Origin: Actinernus sp. WN-2022
Lineage: Eukaryota > Cnidaria > Anthozoa > Actiniaria > Actinernidae
DNA: 64,000 nucleotides
Assembly: GCA_030867875.1 (NCBI GenBank)
Contig: JAOWCC010001589.1
Coordinates: 85,149,537 to 85,213,536, forward strand
Direction: 5' to 3'
Position numbers and translations under genes: made by a program. This document shows positions 9,584-22,399 of the stretch, piece by piece. Every line of letters begins with the position of its first letter. The stretch's first letter is position 1. The notes under the pieces were generated by a model. It made no database searches. It was given only the letters and a program-made list of their open reading frames with translations, and was not told the DNA's origin.

Positions 9584-11025
9584 TATAGCGATACTTCGTG
9601 TTGATAAACATTACAATTGTTATGCTAATGTACCAACCATGATTTCAAAAGACCGCTTTGTATCCTATTCTCATCGGTCTCACCCGTACTCATTGAGTTA
9701 CGGATATCCGGCGGCCACAGTGATCTTAGAATGCCAACGACCATAACATGGTTGTATAACCGAAACCCGCGAAGACAACCCAACACTCAAACCTAAAACT
9801 TCCGAGACCCACAGAGGACCAGAACTGAAAACGGCTCAAGGGGTCGACTTACGCTTGCGACCCTGTTGCGAACCTCCGGCGACAAAACTGTTGGGGTCCC
9901 TGAAAGTCAGCATAGACACATCCGCTAAGGCGTGGCCACTAAGCACCGAGCTGAGGAAATCCCGAGATATGTGGGTGTTACCAGTTGCCAACCCATGGGC
10001 TGCGCGTGCGTCAAGGGGGTTGCCGTCATGCCGAATCCAGGCGATAAAACGGTCGGTAAGGCGAGTCGGGTCGAACCCCTGCGTTAGTTGCCAGTATTGA
10101 AAGAGCGAGCTTGGCTTGAAACGCTTAGATGATGACTGAGAAAAGAAACAAGCGAGTAAAAAGTAGCGCAGCCCAGAGGATGACAGCCTTAAACCTCAGT
10201 AATCAGAGAGGGAACTAGACTCCCCTTTTAAAGCTGTCACTCCCGAGCGAGAAAATATAAAAGGCGTGGCGAAAGCAATTGGGGTATTCCACGAAATTGA
10301 GGAATGCGGAGTAGTATTACCAAAGGAGACTGGAGAATTAAACCAAGTACATACCACGACGTACGCGATAAAGGGGCAACGAACTGCCAAATGAAGAAAC
10401 AATGAGTCAAATTGATATACGATCTGCACGGGAAGAGCGTCGTAGAAAAATATTTAGCAAAAAGCGCTCGCATAACACATGCACTACAATAAAGCATCCA
10501 TCAATAGTCATGAGGGAACAAATAGCCAAATTAAACATATCCCATGACTAAAACAAGAAGAGCGGCGTAGAAAACTCTCACCGAGACCGCTCACAACACA
10601 TGCACTACAATAAAGCATGCCAATAACACTCATGAGGGAACAAATACCCAAACACATCTCATGACTTACACACAAGAAGCCGAGAAACGCGAGAACGGCG
10701 ACAAAATAAAGAAACACGAGCGGAAATAGTTTAACACCTGGGTTAGCTGGAGCCGGTGGAGGATCTTCGGCTTGTACTTGGGGAGCCAAGACGTTCATAA
10801 ATGGACGCTGTGGTGGGCGGAGAACTTGCTCGGCCATCATACCACAGACGAGAGGACGACTAGAAGTCGAAGGTTTGGCTACCTCGCTCAAGTGGTGAGG
10901 TGATTCTGTAGGTTGCGCCTCTTATTCGTACTTGGGTAAGACCGCTGAGAATAGTGTCAGGAACCAACGGATCTCTGGTTGGCACATTAATAACAATGGA
11001 TGGCGTGGCAGTAAGTATCGCTATA
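9584..11025. mobile_element. 1.44-kb TIR element with TATAGCGATACTT ends
   Basis: TATAGCGATAC at 9584 and GTATCGCTATA ending at 11025 are inverted. Inside the left end is TTGATAAACATTACAATTG. Two shorter family members lie at 23231-23336 and 23774-23918, and the latter is in reverse orientation. The interior contains a direct duplication of about 115 bp (10431-10545 against 10556-10665, sharing CACATGCACTACAATAAAGC). Minus-strand ORFs across 10196-11192 match nothing I recognise, and one runs past the element boundary, so none is called. Confidence 0.6.
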
Positions 11026-11719
11026 TTAATATGTTGTGAACTTAAGGTGTCTCGATCGAAACTCCGAAGCCACTTTGCGTAATTAAACAAAGTGTCATAA
11101 CTTTTAAGATTTTTTGCCTGATTCTGTTCAAATCTCAGAATGTGTAAGGAGTTCGTCAGTACAAAGACTCTATGGCCGAATGACAAGGACACTAAGTACT
11201 GCCTACTGCAGCAGAACTCCTGAGACCAAAGATCGACAATCGATTGGAGATGGAAAATAGCATTCTGCTAATAACACGTCTACCGATCTCGTACAAGTGC
11301 AGTCAGATTTGTGTTGCCATGCAGCCACGTGATTCTATTACTGCAAAGGGCCCATTCTATAGGGCGAAGTAAAGCATTATACAATTTTAAGAAAATATTT
11401 CATTTATTTTATCAATTTATTAGCTTCGCCAACAGCAATATATAGAATGAAATATAAAGGAAAGGCATACACATAAGCAAAAAAAATACATTCGGTTGGC
11501 AGGGGAACCGCAACCGAGTGAATGGCCAATTACTGCAAGCCCATGACGTTAAAAACCATAAAACGTGAATATCAATATGACGATAAGATGAAGTATGATG
11601 CAGCAATTACATACAGCAAGAAACTGGACGAGTTAGACTGCGGGAAGAATTACACTTCGGACAAATGGTTTTAAACGTGCGTGGGTTTTCACAATCATAA
11701 CAGGATGCGAGAGATGAAA

Positions 11720-11790
11720 AATAATACTTAAGCATGATAGACTTAAATGATTGCTTCATTTTTAAAGTCTATTATGCTTAAGTATTATTT
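11720..11790. repeat. Perfect-arm hairpin
   Basis: AATAATACTTAAGCATGATA and its inverted copy TATTATGCTTAAGTATTATT enclose a short loop. It is probably a small foldback element. Confidence 0.6.
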
Positions 11791-12076
11791 AGGTATTATT
11801 TAGTTGTCCATATTTAGGTTGAGTTCGTCAGCAAGAATGTTCCAAATTCTACTCGTACTAATAAAGAAGGAATTCTGATCATGATAAGATGAGGTTTTAC
11901 ATTTCCGAGTTACAAACAGTTAACTACGTTACTGGATGATGATCTACTAGGACTAGTAGTTCTAGTATTGCGAATAATAGGAATGACCGAGGAGAGTCAT
12001 ACTGACTAGGCCATTAGTGATTTTAAAGAAGAAAATCATATCTAGATATTCATGCCAATAGCAGATTGGTAAAAGA

Positions 12077-12172
12077 TAGCCTGGATTTCAAGCCGGCTCC
12101 TCCGGTTCGTTCCTCCCGAGAGAGACGATCGAGAGAGGAACGAACCAGAGGAGACGGCTGAAATTCAGGCTA
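12077..12172. mobile_element. 96-bp hairpin MITE
   Basis: TAGCCTGGATTTCAAGCCGG at the left is inverted at the right (CGGCTGAAATTCAGGCTA). The middle holds CGGTTCGTTCCTC and its complement, so almost the whole element folds on itself. Confidence 0.65.
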
Positions 12173-12949
12173 CAGTATCAGTAGAAAATGAAAGTTGTAG
12201 GGTGTACTTAGTCGCTCGCCTCTGGATACTCTCTAGTTTCATAATCTTCAACGAAGAACCAAATTGTGGATGAAAGACTTTCAATAGGCTAAATATAAAG
12301 ACCCTTATTCCCTTATTATATAGGTTCGTTTGATTGTATGAAATACTTCGTCTACATCTCCCAAAAGGGTGCCAGTATCACAGACTTCCCAAGAAAAGAG
12401 GCAAAAACCCTAAAATAAGGTAAGAATGAAAGATTGAGTCTCGGGGAAGTTTGATAAATACCAAGCCCACGCATTGTAGTCCCGCTTTTGATAAGCACCT
12501 GCGGTAGTGCTTCAACCAGAATCAGACTTTTTTTGCTTTTAAGCCGGAGTCCTCGAACAAGCACCATATAGGCATACTCTAATAAGAAATTTAGAAATGG
12601 GCTCCAAGAAATGCTCGTTCTCTCCAACGCCAAGGAGATTCTAATTAAGGACTCTTTAATTTTAATCAGATCACAGGATCATCTTCAGTTTTCATCCCAT
12701 TCCCGCTAGTTCCACAAATAAAGATTAACCGCACCGTCACTTTGTCATGCAAAGTACGTCACTTGTCCTTAAGATGCAGTTGAATACACAAGTTCATAAC
12801 TCTTTACCGTATCAACAACAATACAACTGTATGGAGTGTGTTATTGTACCGAGGTGTGCAACGACAATAGTAGATTTATTATAACGTAACTTACAAACAA
12901 ACAAGTACTATAACTTCCATAAAGAGTTCCCGCCTTTTACGTCTATAAT

Positions 12950-14955
12950 AGCCTATAATTCACGTGTGTCACAATAACTTTACACTTCGTGTTATAATAG
13001 ATTACACTTCGTGCTATAATAGCTTAGGCTTCACGTCTGTCACAATGACTTACGCTTCACGTGTGTCACAATGACTTACGCTTCACGTGTGTCACAATGA
13101 CTCAGTTACACGGACGTCCTATAATAGCTTAAAATTACAATTCACGTGTGTCACAATGACTTACACTGGGCTTACACTTCGTGCTATAATAGCTTAGGCT
13201 TCACGTCTGTCACAATGACTTACGCTTCACGTGTGTCACAATGACTTACACTGACGTGCTATAATAGCTTAACATTACAATTTACGTGTGTCACAATGAC
13301 TTACACTTCGTGCTATAATAGCTTAGGCTTCACGTCTGTCACAATGACTTACGCTTCACGTGTGTCAGAATAACTTACGCTTCACGTATGTCACAATGAT
13401 TTACACTGACGTGCTATAATAGCTTATAATTACAATTCACGTGTGTCACAATGACTTGCACTTACGTGCTATAATAGCTTACAATTACAATTCACGTGTC
13501 ACAATGACTTGCACTCACGTGCTATAATAGCTTACAATTACAATTCACGTGTGTCACAATGACTTAACACTTCACGTGTGTCACAATGACTTACACTTAC
13601 GTGCTGTAATAGCTTGCACTTCTCGTGCTATAATAGCTTACACTTCACGTGTGTCACAAAGACTTACACTTCACGTGTGTCACAGTGACTTACACTTCAC
13701 ATGTGTCAATGACTTACACTTCACGTGTATTACAACAGCTTACACTTCACGTGTGTAAAAAGACTTCAGTACACTTCACGTGTGTTAATGACTCACACTT
13801 CACGTGTGTCCTAACAGCTTTATGACGCTATTCGTGTGTCCAACGACACTTACACTTTGTGTCTATATTAGTTTAACACCTTGTGTGTCCAATGAGGGTA
13901 CATTTCATCTCGGTCTACAATAACTATGCACTTCACGTGTGTCCACAATGACTTGTCCACAATAATTTTAATTAGGTGTATGTGTATCTATAATAGCTGT
14001 ACATTTAAGTGTGAACACAAGACTTAACACATGTATGTATAATAGCTTTATAACCTTACGTAAGTCTATGCAGAATGACTGACACTTACGTATACATGTC
14101 TCGATAATAGCTGTACACAACGTGTCTACAAATACTTCACGTGTATCGAAAACAGCTTTACACTTAGAAGTGTCTAAGCACTAGGACTTACATGTGTCCA
14201 CAAAGACTTACACTCACATGGGTATATAATAGCTTTACAACGTTACGTATGTCTGTGCACAATGCCTTACGTGTCCACAAAGACTTACAATGTACACATA
14301 CCGATACATGTATAATAGCTGTACATAACGTGTGTCTACAAAGACTTGCCTAAAACAGCTTACATGTGTTTAAGCACTAGGACTTATATGTGCACTCACA
14401 TGGATATATAATAGCATAACACCTTATGTGTGTGTCTAATATGCACAATGATTTACATGTGTCCAAAATTACTTTACGCGTGTCCGCAATGAATATTACT
14501 TACGAGTACAAGTATCTACTCATAGCTGTACCCCGGCGGCTTACGTGTGTCCACAACGATTTACACACCAGGTGTATCTATAATAGCTTACCGCCTGCAT
14601 GTGTCTGTGCACAGTGACTATAAGTGTGCCACACTGACTTATATATACTGATGCATCTATAATAGCTTTACACCTTACGTGTGTGTCTATACACAATGAC
14701 TATACGTGTGTCTACAATGACTTTACGGCACTCCACATGTATCTATAGTAGCTTTACACCTTAGGTGTGTCTGCACAACGACTTAATTGTGTCGATAATG
14801 ACTTTACATGCATCACAATAGCTTACAGTATACATGTGTCCAAGATTTCACGGTTTACAGGTGAAAAATAACTTCACACGTAACTGTATAATATTAAATT
14901 TTACAGCGCTAGAGTGTCCAATGACTTAACACTAATGATTCACACTTACGTGTTT
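12950..14955. repeat. Degenerate tandem array rich in CACGTG
   Basis: About 2 kb is built from two alternating units, TTCACGTGTGTCACAATGA and CTTACGTGCTATAATAGCTTA, roughly 25 bp each. The copies are regular from 12960 to 13800 and progressively diverged towards 14950. CACGTG and ACGTG are present in most units. The predicted ORFs here (13549-13758, 14426-14617) are simple translations of the repeat. The LINE at about 15020 begins just past its decayed end. Confidence 0.85.
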
Positions 14956-15019
14956 TATACTATAATAAGTTTACATCAATATAAAGATTGTCTAAAATGG
15001 AAATAACATAATCTAAATA

Positions 15020-17310
15020 CGTGCTCCGCCCGATACAAAAAACCCAGAGATAAAAACCTTCTTTAGGCAAAAAAACTCTGGGAAACGTATTCCCCGATCG
15101 AATGCAGTAACACAAGGGAAAACTATAGAGTATCGTTCGTATAAACATTATGATAAGAACAATTTCATTCGGGATCTAAGAGGTATTGATTGGGACACTG
15201 TTGATACTATGCCTGATATTGACTCAGCAGTAAAGTGTTGGAATGATATGTTCACTACTACAGCAAATCGCCACGCTCCAATTAAACGATCCCGCGTCAA
15301 AGGTATCCAAATCCCATGGATGACTTCCGACTTGAGTCAGGCCATGCAAGACCGTGACTATTATCACCGTAAAGCAATTAAAACTCAGTCAACTTATCAA
15401 TGGAAAATGTATAGAAAATCAAGGCTCTACGTCAACAAACAAGTTCGGAAGCGAAAGTCGGAATATTATCTTGATCTGTTTGAGAAGAACAAAAGCAATC
15501 CTAGCAGTTTGTGGAATACTCTAAATGACGTCACTGGTCGGAAGAATGTCTCAAGGCCTACATGCATTGTTGCTGATGGCGTAACTAGGACTGAGCCGAA
15601 AACGATTGCAGAAACGTTGAATTTACATTTTTCTACTATTGGATTAAAATTAGCCAATCAGCTGAAGTCCAGATTAGGATGCGGCATTTCTGATCGCCAC
15701 ACTTTACCGATAACGGATAACGGGCCTGGAGCCAAGTTTGTTTTTCAATCAATTACGGAGAGTTTTGTTTTAAAGCGGCTGAAGGAACTTAAGACCAACA
15801 AAGCTATTGGGTTAGATCGGATTAGTGCAAGATTGCTTAAAGACACATCTGGAGTCATAACTACATCTCTCACACGCTTATTTAATCGCTCTCTTCTATG
15901 CGGAACCTTCCCAGATGTCTGGAAAATGGGCAAAGTTTCTGCTTTATTCAAGAGTGGTAGCCATACCGATGTAAATAATTATCGTCCGATTACCGTACTA
16001 CCAACAATAAGCAAGATTCTCGAAAAAGCAGTTCACACTCAAGTTTATGATTTCCTGAATAAGAATAACCTTTTGACGTGTAAGCAATTTGGATTTAGGG
16101 AGAAGCTATCTACTGCTGTTGCGCTTGCCCACGTCACCGATAGTATTCTGCAGAATATGGATAAGGGCCGCATAACTGGCGCAGCGTTCTTGGATTTGTC
16201 CAAGGCGTTCGACACTGTCGATCATAAACTGCTCTTTTCCAAGCTCGAATCTATTGGCCTCTCAGATCACGTCACTGATTGGTTCGACTCCTATTTGTCA
16301 AACAGACGCCAAGTCACAGTTGTCGACAACAATCATTCATCTTGTAATCACGTCCCAGTCGGGGTGCCTCAAGGAAGTATACTCGGCCCTTTGATGTTTC
16401 TTATTTACATCAATAGTTTGCCAAACTGTCTCAACTCGTGTGAAGTTTCCATGTACGCCGACGACACTGTTATATATTACTCCTCGTCATCTCCCAAGGA
16501 TATCGAAATGAAGCTAAATAGTGATTTAGCCAATGTTGCAAATTGGTTTAATGACAATCTTTTGACTCTGAACATCAAAAAGTCGAACTTTATGTTCATT
16601 GGAAGTGCTCACAAGTTAAAGTCTTGTGGTAGTGTCTCGCTTATTATAGATAGTGTCACACTTGATCGGACCAATACAATCATATATTTAGGAGTCACTA
16701 TTAATCAAACCATGACTTGGTCCGATCATGTTGACACTATTATATCAAAGGCCAATCAACGCATTGGGCTTTTAAGACGTATTAGACATTTACTACCCGG
16801 CGAGCCCGTTTAACTCTATATAATGCCATGATATTGCCAATTTTAGATTACGCTGATATCGTATGGGGGGATAAAGATAATGTTACCATCATGAATAGTC
16901 TACAAATAGTCCAGAACAAGGCTGCTAAAGTGATTTTAGACGCCTCCCCTTTCTCGTCCTCAACAGAAGCCCTCCAGACTTTGGGCTGGAAGACGCTTAG
17001 TCAACGGCGGCGAGCACACAGATGTACACTAGTTTACAAACTTATGAACAGTCAAATTGACTTTGATATTAATATTTTATTAAATAAAGATGTACATAAA
17101 ATACGAGATTCGAACTCATTAGCCAATTTTAAAGCGCATTTTACTTTTTAACTTTTTAGATTTCTTATTGTATATACAGTTTTATCATTTTTTACTTATC
17201 ATTGTTATTAATTAGTTGTAACTATTCTCTTTAAACTTTATTTTACTTTATTAGTTATGTTACGCAGGGCCCCATTGAAAAACTCCTCGGAGATATGGGC
17301 ACCCTGTCTA
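15020..17310 (+). mobile_element. 5'-truncated CR1/Jockey-like LINE
   Basis: The element starts inside ORF2 (no complete endonuclease domain) and runs through the reverse transcriptase and the C-terminal region to a noncoding 3' end with GGGCCCCATTGAAAAACTCC. 5' truncation is normal for LINE insertion by target-primed reverse transcription. Its left end meets the decayed end of the CACGTG array. No poly-A or clear target duplication was found. Confidence 0.8.
15040..17151 (+). pseudogene. LINE ORF2 reverse transcriptase, frameshifted
   Basis: The frame is open from upstream of 15040 to a stop at 16811-16813, then continues in another frame from about 16800 to 17151. Reverse transcriptase landmarks are clear. 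They are palm motif A with DLSKAFDTVDH (about 16195-16230), motif B with GVPQGSILGPLMFLIYIN (about 16360-16412), and the catalytic YADD (about 16453). The second frame carries MILPILDYADIVWG and VQNKAAKVI, the usual C-terminal landmarks. One base appears to be missing in the CCCGGCGAGCCC stretch near 16797-16808, which would explain the break. Apart from this the frame is intact, so the copy is fairly young, but it lacks the endonuclease and is not autonomous. Confidence 0.85.
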
Positions 17311-17535
17311 AACATCGTTATTACAAGGTCTCGGGGGTTAAGACCTTAAAATAATTCTCTAGTAAATAATGACAAGTTGAATAAAATTTGCCTTCCGGAC
17401 GTTGCACGAACGGCGAGAAATGAATTGCTCTCCGAAGTTGCTCGTTATTTACATGCACCATTGCATGCCGGTCTTTTGTCACCAATGACATGCCAAATAT
17501 AAACAAAACTACGACACCTTACTACAATGATGCTC

Positions 17536-18960
17536 TTAAGGTTATCGGATACCTTCAAGGTATGTTTTTGTGTAAAAAAATATTATTGATTATTTGGAAA
17601 ATTTAAGGATTGTTCTACAATTTAGAAAAAAAAATATTTCAAAAGATATAAAAGCTTGCGAGATATTTTGAAAAAACGTATTTAGAAGGAAACTAAATAA
17701 ATCACCGAGGCGTTATAATCCCTTTACGTGCCACGAGCACCCCGTGGACTTTTAGCGGGAGCTGTTATCCGAGTAATTTGCATACAGTTGTTGTAGCTTC
17801 CCGAAATAACAAACGTGCATTTAGAGTCTTTTGTCAATCGTTTGTATGGGGAAATCCAAAAGAGAAAAGCACAGTTCTTGGGTAAAACATAAAGCGAACC
17901 CTGGACCGAAAAAGTAAGGAAACCGGCGCCATAAGGAGGAATTCGGTACAACGAGGATCGAGCTCGCGGAGACATCGACAGCGACAAAGGCTCGTGGTTC
18001 GAAGAACGTGCGAAAGGCAGCGAAGAACAACCTTCAATCCAACGTATTTTAACAGGATTTTTGTCCACGGTATTTGCTTATCAGTTTTCAAATATAAGCA
18101 GCGCTAGCAGGCTTAAACTGTTGTTTGGCTTACCAGGAACAAGCAAGTCATGGCGAGTTTCATTCCTGGTCCGTTGTCAATCCTTGATTTCTCAATCGTG
18201 AGCTTGAGAGGACATCACCTTGCAGTTGAACTCTCGAACTGAGCGAAACTGTTGAATTGTTGTGAGAGCGAAAGGTTTCTTACGAAATATGACCTACCTT
18301 TCCCGCGAATTTCACTACTGCTTTGAAGCTCCAGGGGTCCTTGCGTAGTCATTGGCTAGTTGCTTCGAAGTGTTGACATTTGCTTTGATGAGGTGTGAAA
18401 TGTTCACAAAACTTTACACGCCAAATCTCCGACTAGGTTTTTCTTCGTATCCCCTCTCTTTGAATGAATTAATAGGGTATGCAAACTTGCCAGATTTTGA
18501 TAAAACTCGGCCAAAAGACAGATAAGTTACTGACAAAGAAAAGGGTGTGAGCGTTTAGCAATATTCAAAGTATTTTTCCTCGTAGAGTATCCCGCGTAAT
18601 GTGACTCGGACATTATTGAAGACTAAAACGTTAGGAATGAATTGCATTTGAATGAAGTAAAATATCAACAAATGCTCACACCCTTTTTTAGGCTGTCGTG
18701 TGCTGATTGACATTGTGCAGTTGAATTGTTTTTCAGCGTTAACGCGATGGCTGCTAATTCACTTTTATAAACCTTGTCAGTTTTGCGTTTGTTGGCTTAG
18801 CATTGCTTTACAATTAATCTTTTCTTTAACAAATCCATTCAGCGTATTCTGCACTTCATAAGCTTTACAGTGGTATATAGGTTTCTATAGTTTTCTTAAA
18901 AACAACGCGCGTACCAAATTATTAACGGGAGAGACCCGCGAAGGTATCCGGTAACCTTAA
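17536..18960. mobile_element. TTAA-flanked (piggyBac-like) nonautonomous element, 1.4 kb
   Basis: TTAAGGTTATCGGATACCTT at 17536 and an inverted copy ending TTAA at 18957-18960 (AAGGTATCCGGTAACC) form imperfect terminal repeats on TTAA targets. The interior has no recognised protein. Overlapping minus-strand ORFs at 17724-18091 match nothing I know. An inner inverted pair (GGGTGTGAGCG near 18544 and GCTCACACCC near 18674) suggests a nested foldback. Confidence 0.55.
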
Positions 18961-21478
18961 GCCGTTATGAATACGCTTTCCGACTTCACTTGTTCCGTCG
19001 GAAAGCTTCAATTAGTTGGAGTTCATCGATCAACATGAATTTCACGGATGAAGGGTTATGCAAAATCGCGACGTCACTCCCTCCGGCATAATTGAAATTC
19101 AATCCCAACCAAGCAGCCTGTTTGCAAAGACATGGTACGAAGTTTCACTTCTGCCTTTGCTTTAATTAGGGGATTTTAGGGCCGGATTTTATCTCTGTTC
19201 CTTCAGGTCGTTGGCAAATCTAATCATAAACAGCTTCTTAAAGGCGCGAGGGGTGGACAGCCAAAAATGTGGATACTTTGAAAGCCGTAATGCAGCAGAA
19301 GTTGAGAGTGATTTGACGTTCTTCGAAACCCAAAGAAGCGAAGAGGAATTGTGTAAATATTAACAGCAAACGGCAAAAATATGACCTTCGGTAAGTCTGT
19401 AATCATTGTTCCTGTATAACATGTGGGTAGACACTGCTGAATTTACCCGGCGCTATTAATATCCAATCTTATCTAATGAGAATGGATCCGTGTTGCGCTT
19501 ATAAATCACAGTATAATTTTGTCAACGTAACTCTAATACTAATCAGCTTTAAATCCTTCAGTACGGTTTATTCTTCAATGCGGAGAAGAGCTTTCTTGTC
19601 GAGGGACTTTCAAATTAAGTTTGACTTTTCAACTCCAAGAAATGACTTCAAATACAACATATCTGTTATAGTATAAAAGGACGACATTACTATACAGTCC
19701 GTCATAAATTATTTGCGATAAGATTCGGTGAGCGATTTCACCTCTCGTCGTCAAGGGATGTCAGAAAGGCAGAGCAGTAACGGTTTGGAGCTGAATATTG
19801 ACATATAAATCATCTAAATATTTGTATTTTATTTGTTTAACTTCTCCCGTTACATTTTGCGCGCCATCATAAGTAATTCGATAAGTTTCTTTTAGATTTG
19901 GCGCCTTTTCAACCCCCAAACCTGGTTTTGTGTTTCATAGCATCAAATTCCAAAGTGTCTCAGTAGACGGAAAAAGCGAGTGAGCTATTTTGTTCGAAGC
20001 AAGTGTACCTCTAGGATAGCGCTATGAAATCTGTAATTGTAATATTAATACCGTTTAACATCGGGTTAGCGATTAACCACGGGGTAGCGCTTTCTCTTGC
20101 TTCGAACAACCTGACCCATGGCCAGAAGTGCTTTGTAGAAAACGGCAAAATGTCTACTCTCGGCTCTAAAAGCTCAACATTTTTACTTTCAGAAAAGTTT
20201 GTCGAAAACCATTAAAATTCTTGTAAACGATATTTCTGCATGTTTGAATTTGAAGAAGAAAGCGAAATTCGGAAATTAACGAATTTCGAAATGAACTTTT
20301 AGTAGATTTAGATTCAGATTTTTTAAATTAAACACTATTTTAATACAAAATAATTATAAACAGAATGTTAAGTGAAGAATAATTTTAAAGAATGCGATTG
20401 TTTTGATCACGTAAAGAAGAATTCGATAATTTACAGATTTGAAAATAATTTTAGAAGCAAACATTTATTTAAAGCAATAGCCAAGAGAGAACGTCAGAAT
20501 TTAAGGACACTGAAAACTCGTCGGATATAAAACGCAAATGGCGTTTATTCGTTAAATTGCCTGTTGCTTTTCACTTTGTTTCACTTCAGATATGTTAGTT
20601 CTGCTTGATTGCTAGAGGTTGGATGTCTTTATTTACTGAATTCTTTGAAAATACCCAGACTCGTATTACAACATTTATGCACACGTTGAGAGTAAGAAAG
20701 TAGAAGAAAATGAATCAGAAATGTTCTGATCACTTGGTCGTTCAGTACGAATAACTAAAGTGGGACGAATAACTAAACAAACTCGGCGACATGCCAAGTT
20801 TCAATTATCCTTTTGTTGTTCAGCCGCAAAATAGCTCAGTCGAAATGAGTGGAACTTGTTCACCCGGCCGCTTAAAAAGGTCACCTGTTTAGAAATTTTG
20901 GTTAGAATTCACCTGAGTAATTAATCTGAAGTAAAAAAATATTTTGTTTTGTTTTACCCAAATATTTTAATATTTGAAACTTTGGGAAATTAATTATTAA
21001 TGAGCAGAGTGACTATGAATTCTAAAGTTACTCTACAGTTTACTCTACGGCGAAGTCTACAGTCACTCTTGAACTGAAATGTTCTTGCATCTTTTTAGAG
21101 AATTTGGAGCATCTTTGGGACAGGCCTAAACGTGGTCAACAACATTTTAACGTGAAAAAGTTTGGTGTTTAGTGAAAGCGCGCTAAATGTTTAGAATTTA
21201 TAGAAACCGGAAGTGAAGAAATTAACGCATGCGCAAAAGTGCCTGTTTTGTTGTCGTGAAATAGTCGCAAAACTGTTGATGCAGTAAAGTCTACAATAAT
21301 TGGTCGAACAGGATGTGCATTTTCTCCTATTTCTTCCAACAATGGCCAGTTTTTCCATGGGGCTTGGCTGAATACTCCAGTCTGCAATGAGCTATCTTGA
21401 CTGTGTGGGAACCCATTTAGCGGTAAACCGAAGAGCCAATAGAAATCGAGCTAAAATTAGACTGAGATTCAACAACTT
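18961..21478. other. Intergenic, nothing recognised
   Basis: About 2.5 kb of AT-rich sequence with only short ORFs (60-72 codons) that resemble no family I know. No clear TIRs or tandem repeats were found by eye. Confidence 0.5.
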
Positions 21479-21832
21479 TTATTTCACTGTCTCCCTTCCT
21501 CTGAGCCGTTCTCTTTGCCGTTGTCCCAACCTTGAGTACATGCCGCCCCTTGATGACTGCTGGATCATGGTTCTAGCATGGTTCATAACTCCAGACACTC
21601 CACCGAATGCTCCTGAAATTCCTATTCCACCTGGTGAAGAGGAGGCAGAGCCCGCACAAGCAGAACCAGAGTTCGTTGTGGAAGTACAGGCAGATTTAGA
21701 GGTTGTAGCCACATCTTGTTCGTTATCTAAAATGCTTGTTACTAAACCTGATGCTTGATCTAAGCAGGAAACCAACTGCCGAAGATTGTGTTCCATTTTT
21801 AAAGTAGTAGTAATAATGCATGTAGTCAACAC
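21479..21832 (-). CDS. Unrecognised serine/glycine-rich ORF (117 aa), possible transposon exon
   Basis: The minus-strand frame has two candidate starts, the second giving MEHNLRQLVS. It has a leucine-rich, possibly helical N-terminus and a Ser/Ala/Gly-rich middle (SACAGSASSSPGGIG). The C-terminus is basic (RGGMYSRLGQRQRERLRGR). The basic end resembles N-terminal exons of uncharacterised proteins often seen in repeat-rich invertebrate genomes, but I cannot name a family. The plus-strand ORF at 21387-21758 overlaps it and is less protein-like. It lies next to a minisatellite and a decayed ORF. The call is tentative. Confidence 0.25.
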   Translation of the reverse strand: MLTTCIITTTLKMEHNLRQLVSCLDQASGLVTSILDNEQDVATTSKSACTSTTNSGSACAGSASSSPGGIGISGAFGGVSGVMNHARTMIQQSSRGGMYSRLGQRQRERLRGRETVK

Positions 21833-21943
21833 TTGGCGCTTCGTTCGAAAACAAAATGGCTTCCGTCACTGCACGTGGTTTGATCGCACAGTACCAGACT
21901 GATCCTTGTTCGCGATTTATCTACAATAGGTATCCTGATTATT

Positions 21944-22322
21944 AATTTGCATTGAATTTGCATTGAATTGACATTGAATTTACTTTGAATTGACATTGAA
22001 TTTGCATTGAATTGACATTGAATTTGCATTGAATTTGCATTGAATTTGCATTGAATTTGCATTGAATTTGAATTGGCATTGAATTGACATGAATTTGCAT
22101 TGAATTGACATTGAATTTGTATTGAATTGGAGATTGAATGACATTGAATTGACATTGAATTTGACATTGAATTTGACATTGAATTTGCATTGAATTTGCA
22201 TTGAATTTGCATTGAATTTGACATTGAATTTGACATTGAATGACATTGAATTGACATTGAATGCATTGAATTGACATTGAATTTGCTTTGAATTGACATT
22301 GAATTTGTATTGATATTGAAAA
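21944..22322. repeat. Short-unit minisatellite (ATTGAATTTGC / ATTGAATTGAC)
   Basis: About 30 tandem copies of an 11-13 bp unit, ATTGAATTTGC or ATTGAATTGAC, with occasional insertions. Its complement lacks stop codons in all three minus frames, so it yields three overlapping artificial ORFs rich in Asn, Ser, Gln, Met, Ile and Cys. None is a gene. Confidence 0.9.
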
Positions 22323-22399
22323 TTGAGCTTTCTGAATATTGCTACATTCGGCTTGCCATACTGGTGTAGAATAATTACCAAACTAGACTATGTTCAGTT

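Noticed and set aside
10196..11192. Minus-strand ORFs, one with a hydrophobic stretch (FPLVFLYFVAVLAFLGFL)
   Set aside because: They overlap each other, include a direct duplication, and one crosses the TIR element boundary. No family is recognised.
17724..18091. Three overlapping minus-strand ORFs
   Set aside because: They lie in a nonautonomous TTAA element, overlap in all frames and show no motif.
21826..22381. Three overlapping minus-strand ORFs of 111-157 codons
   Set aside because: Produced by a stop-free minisatellite unit in all three frames.
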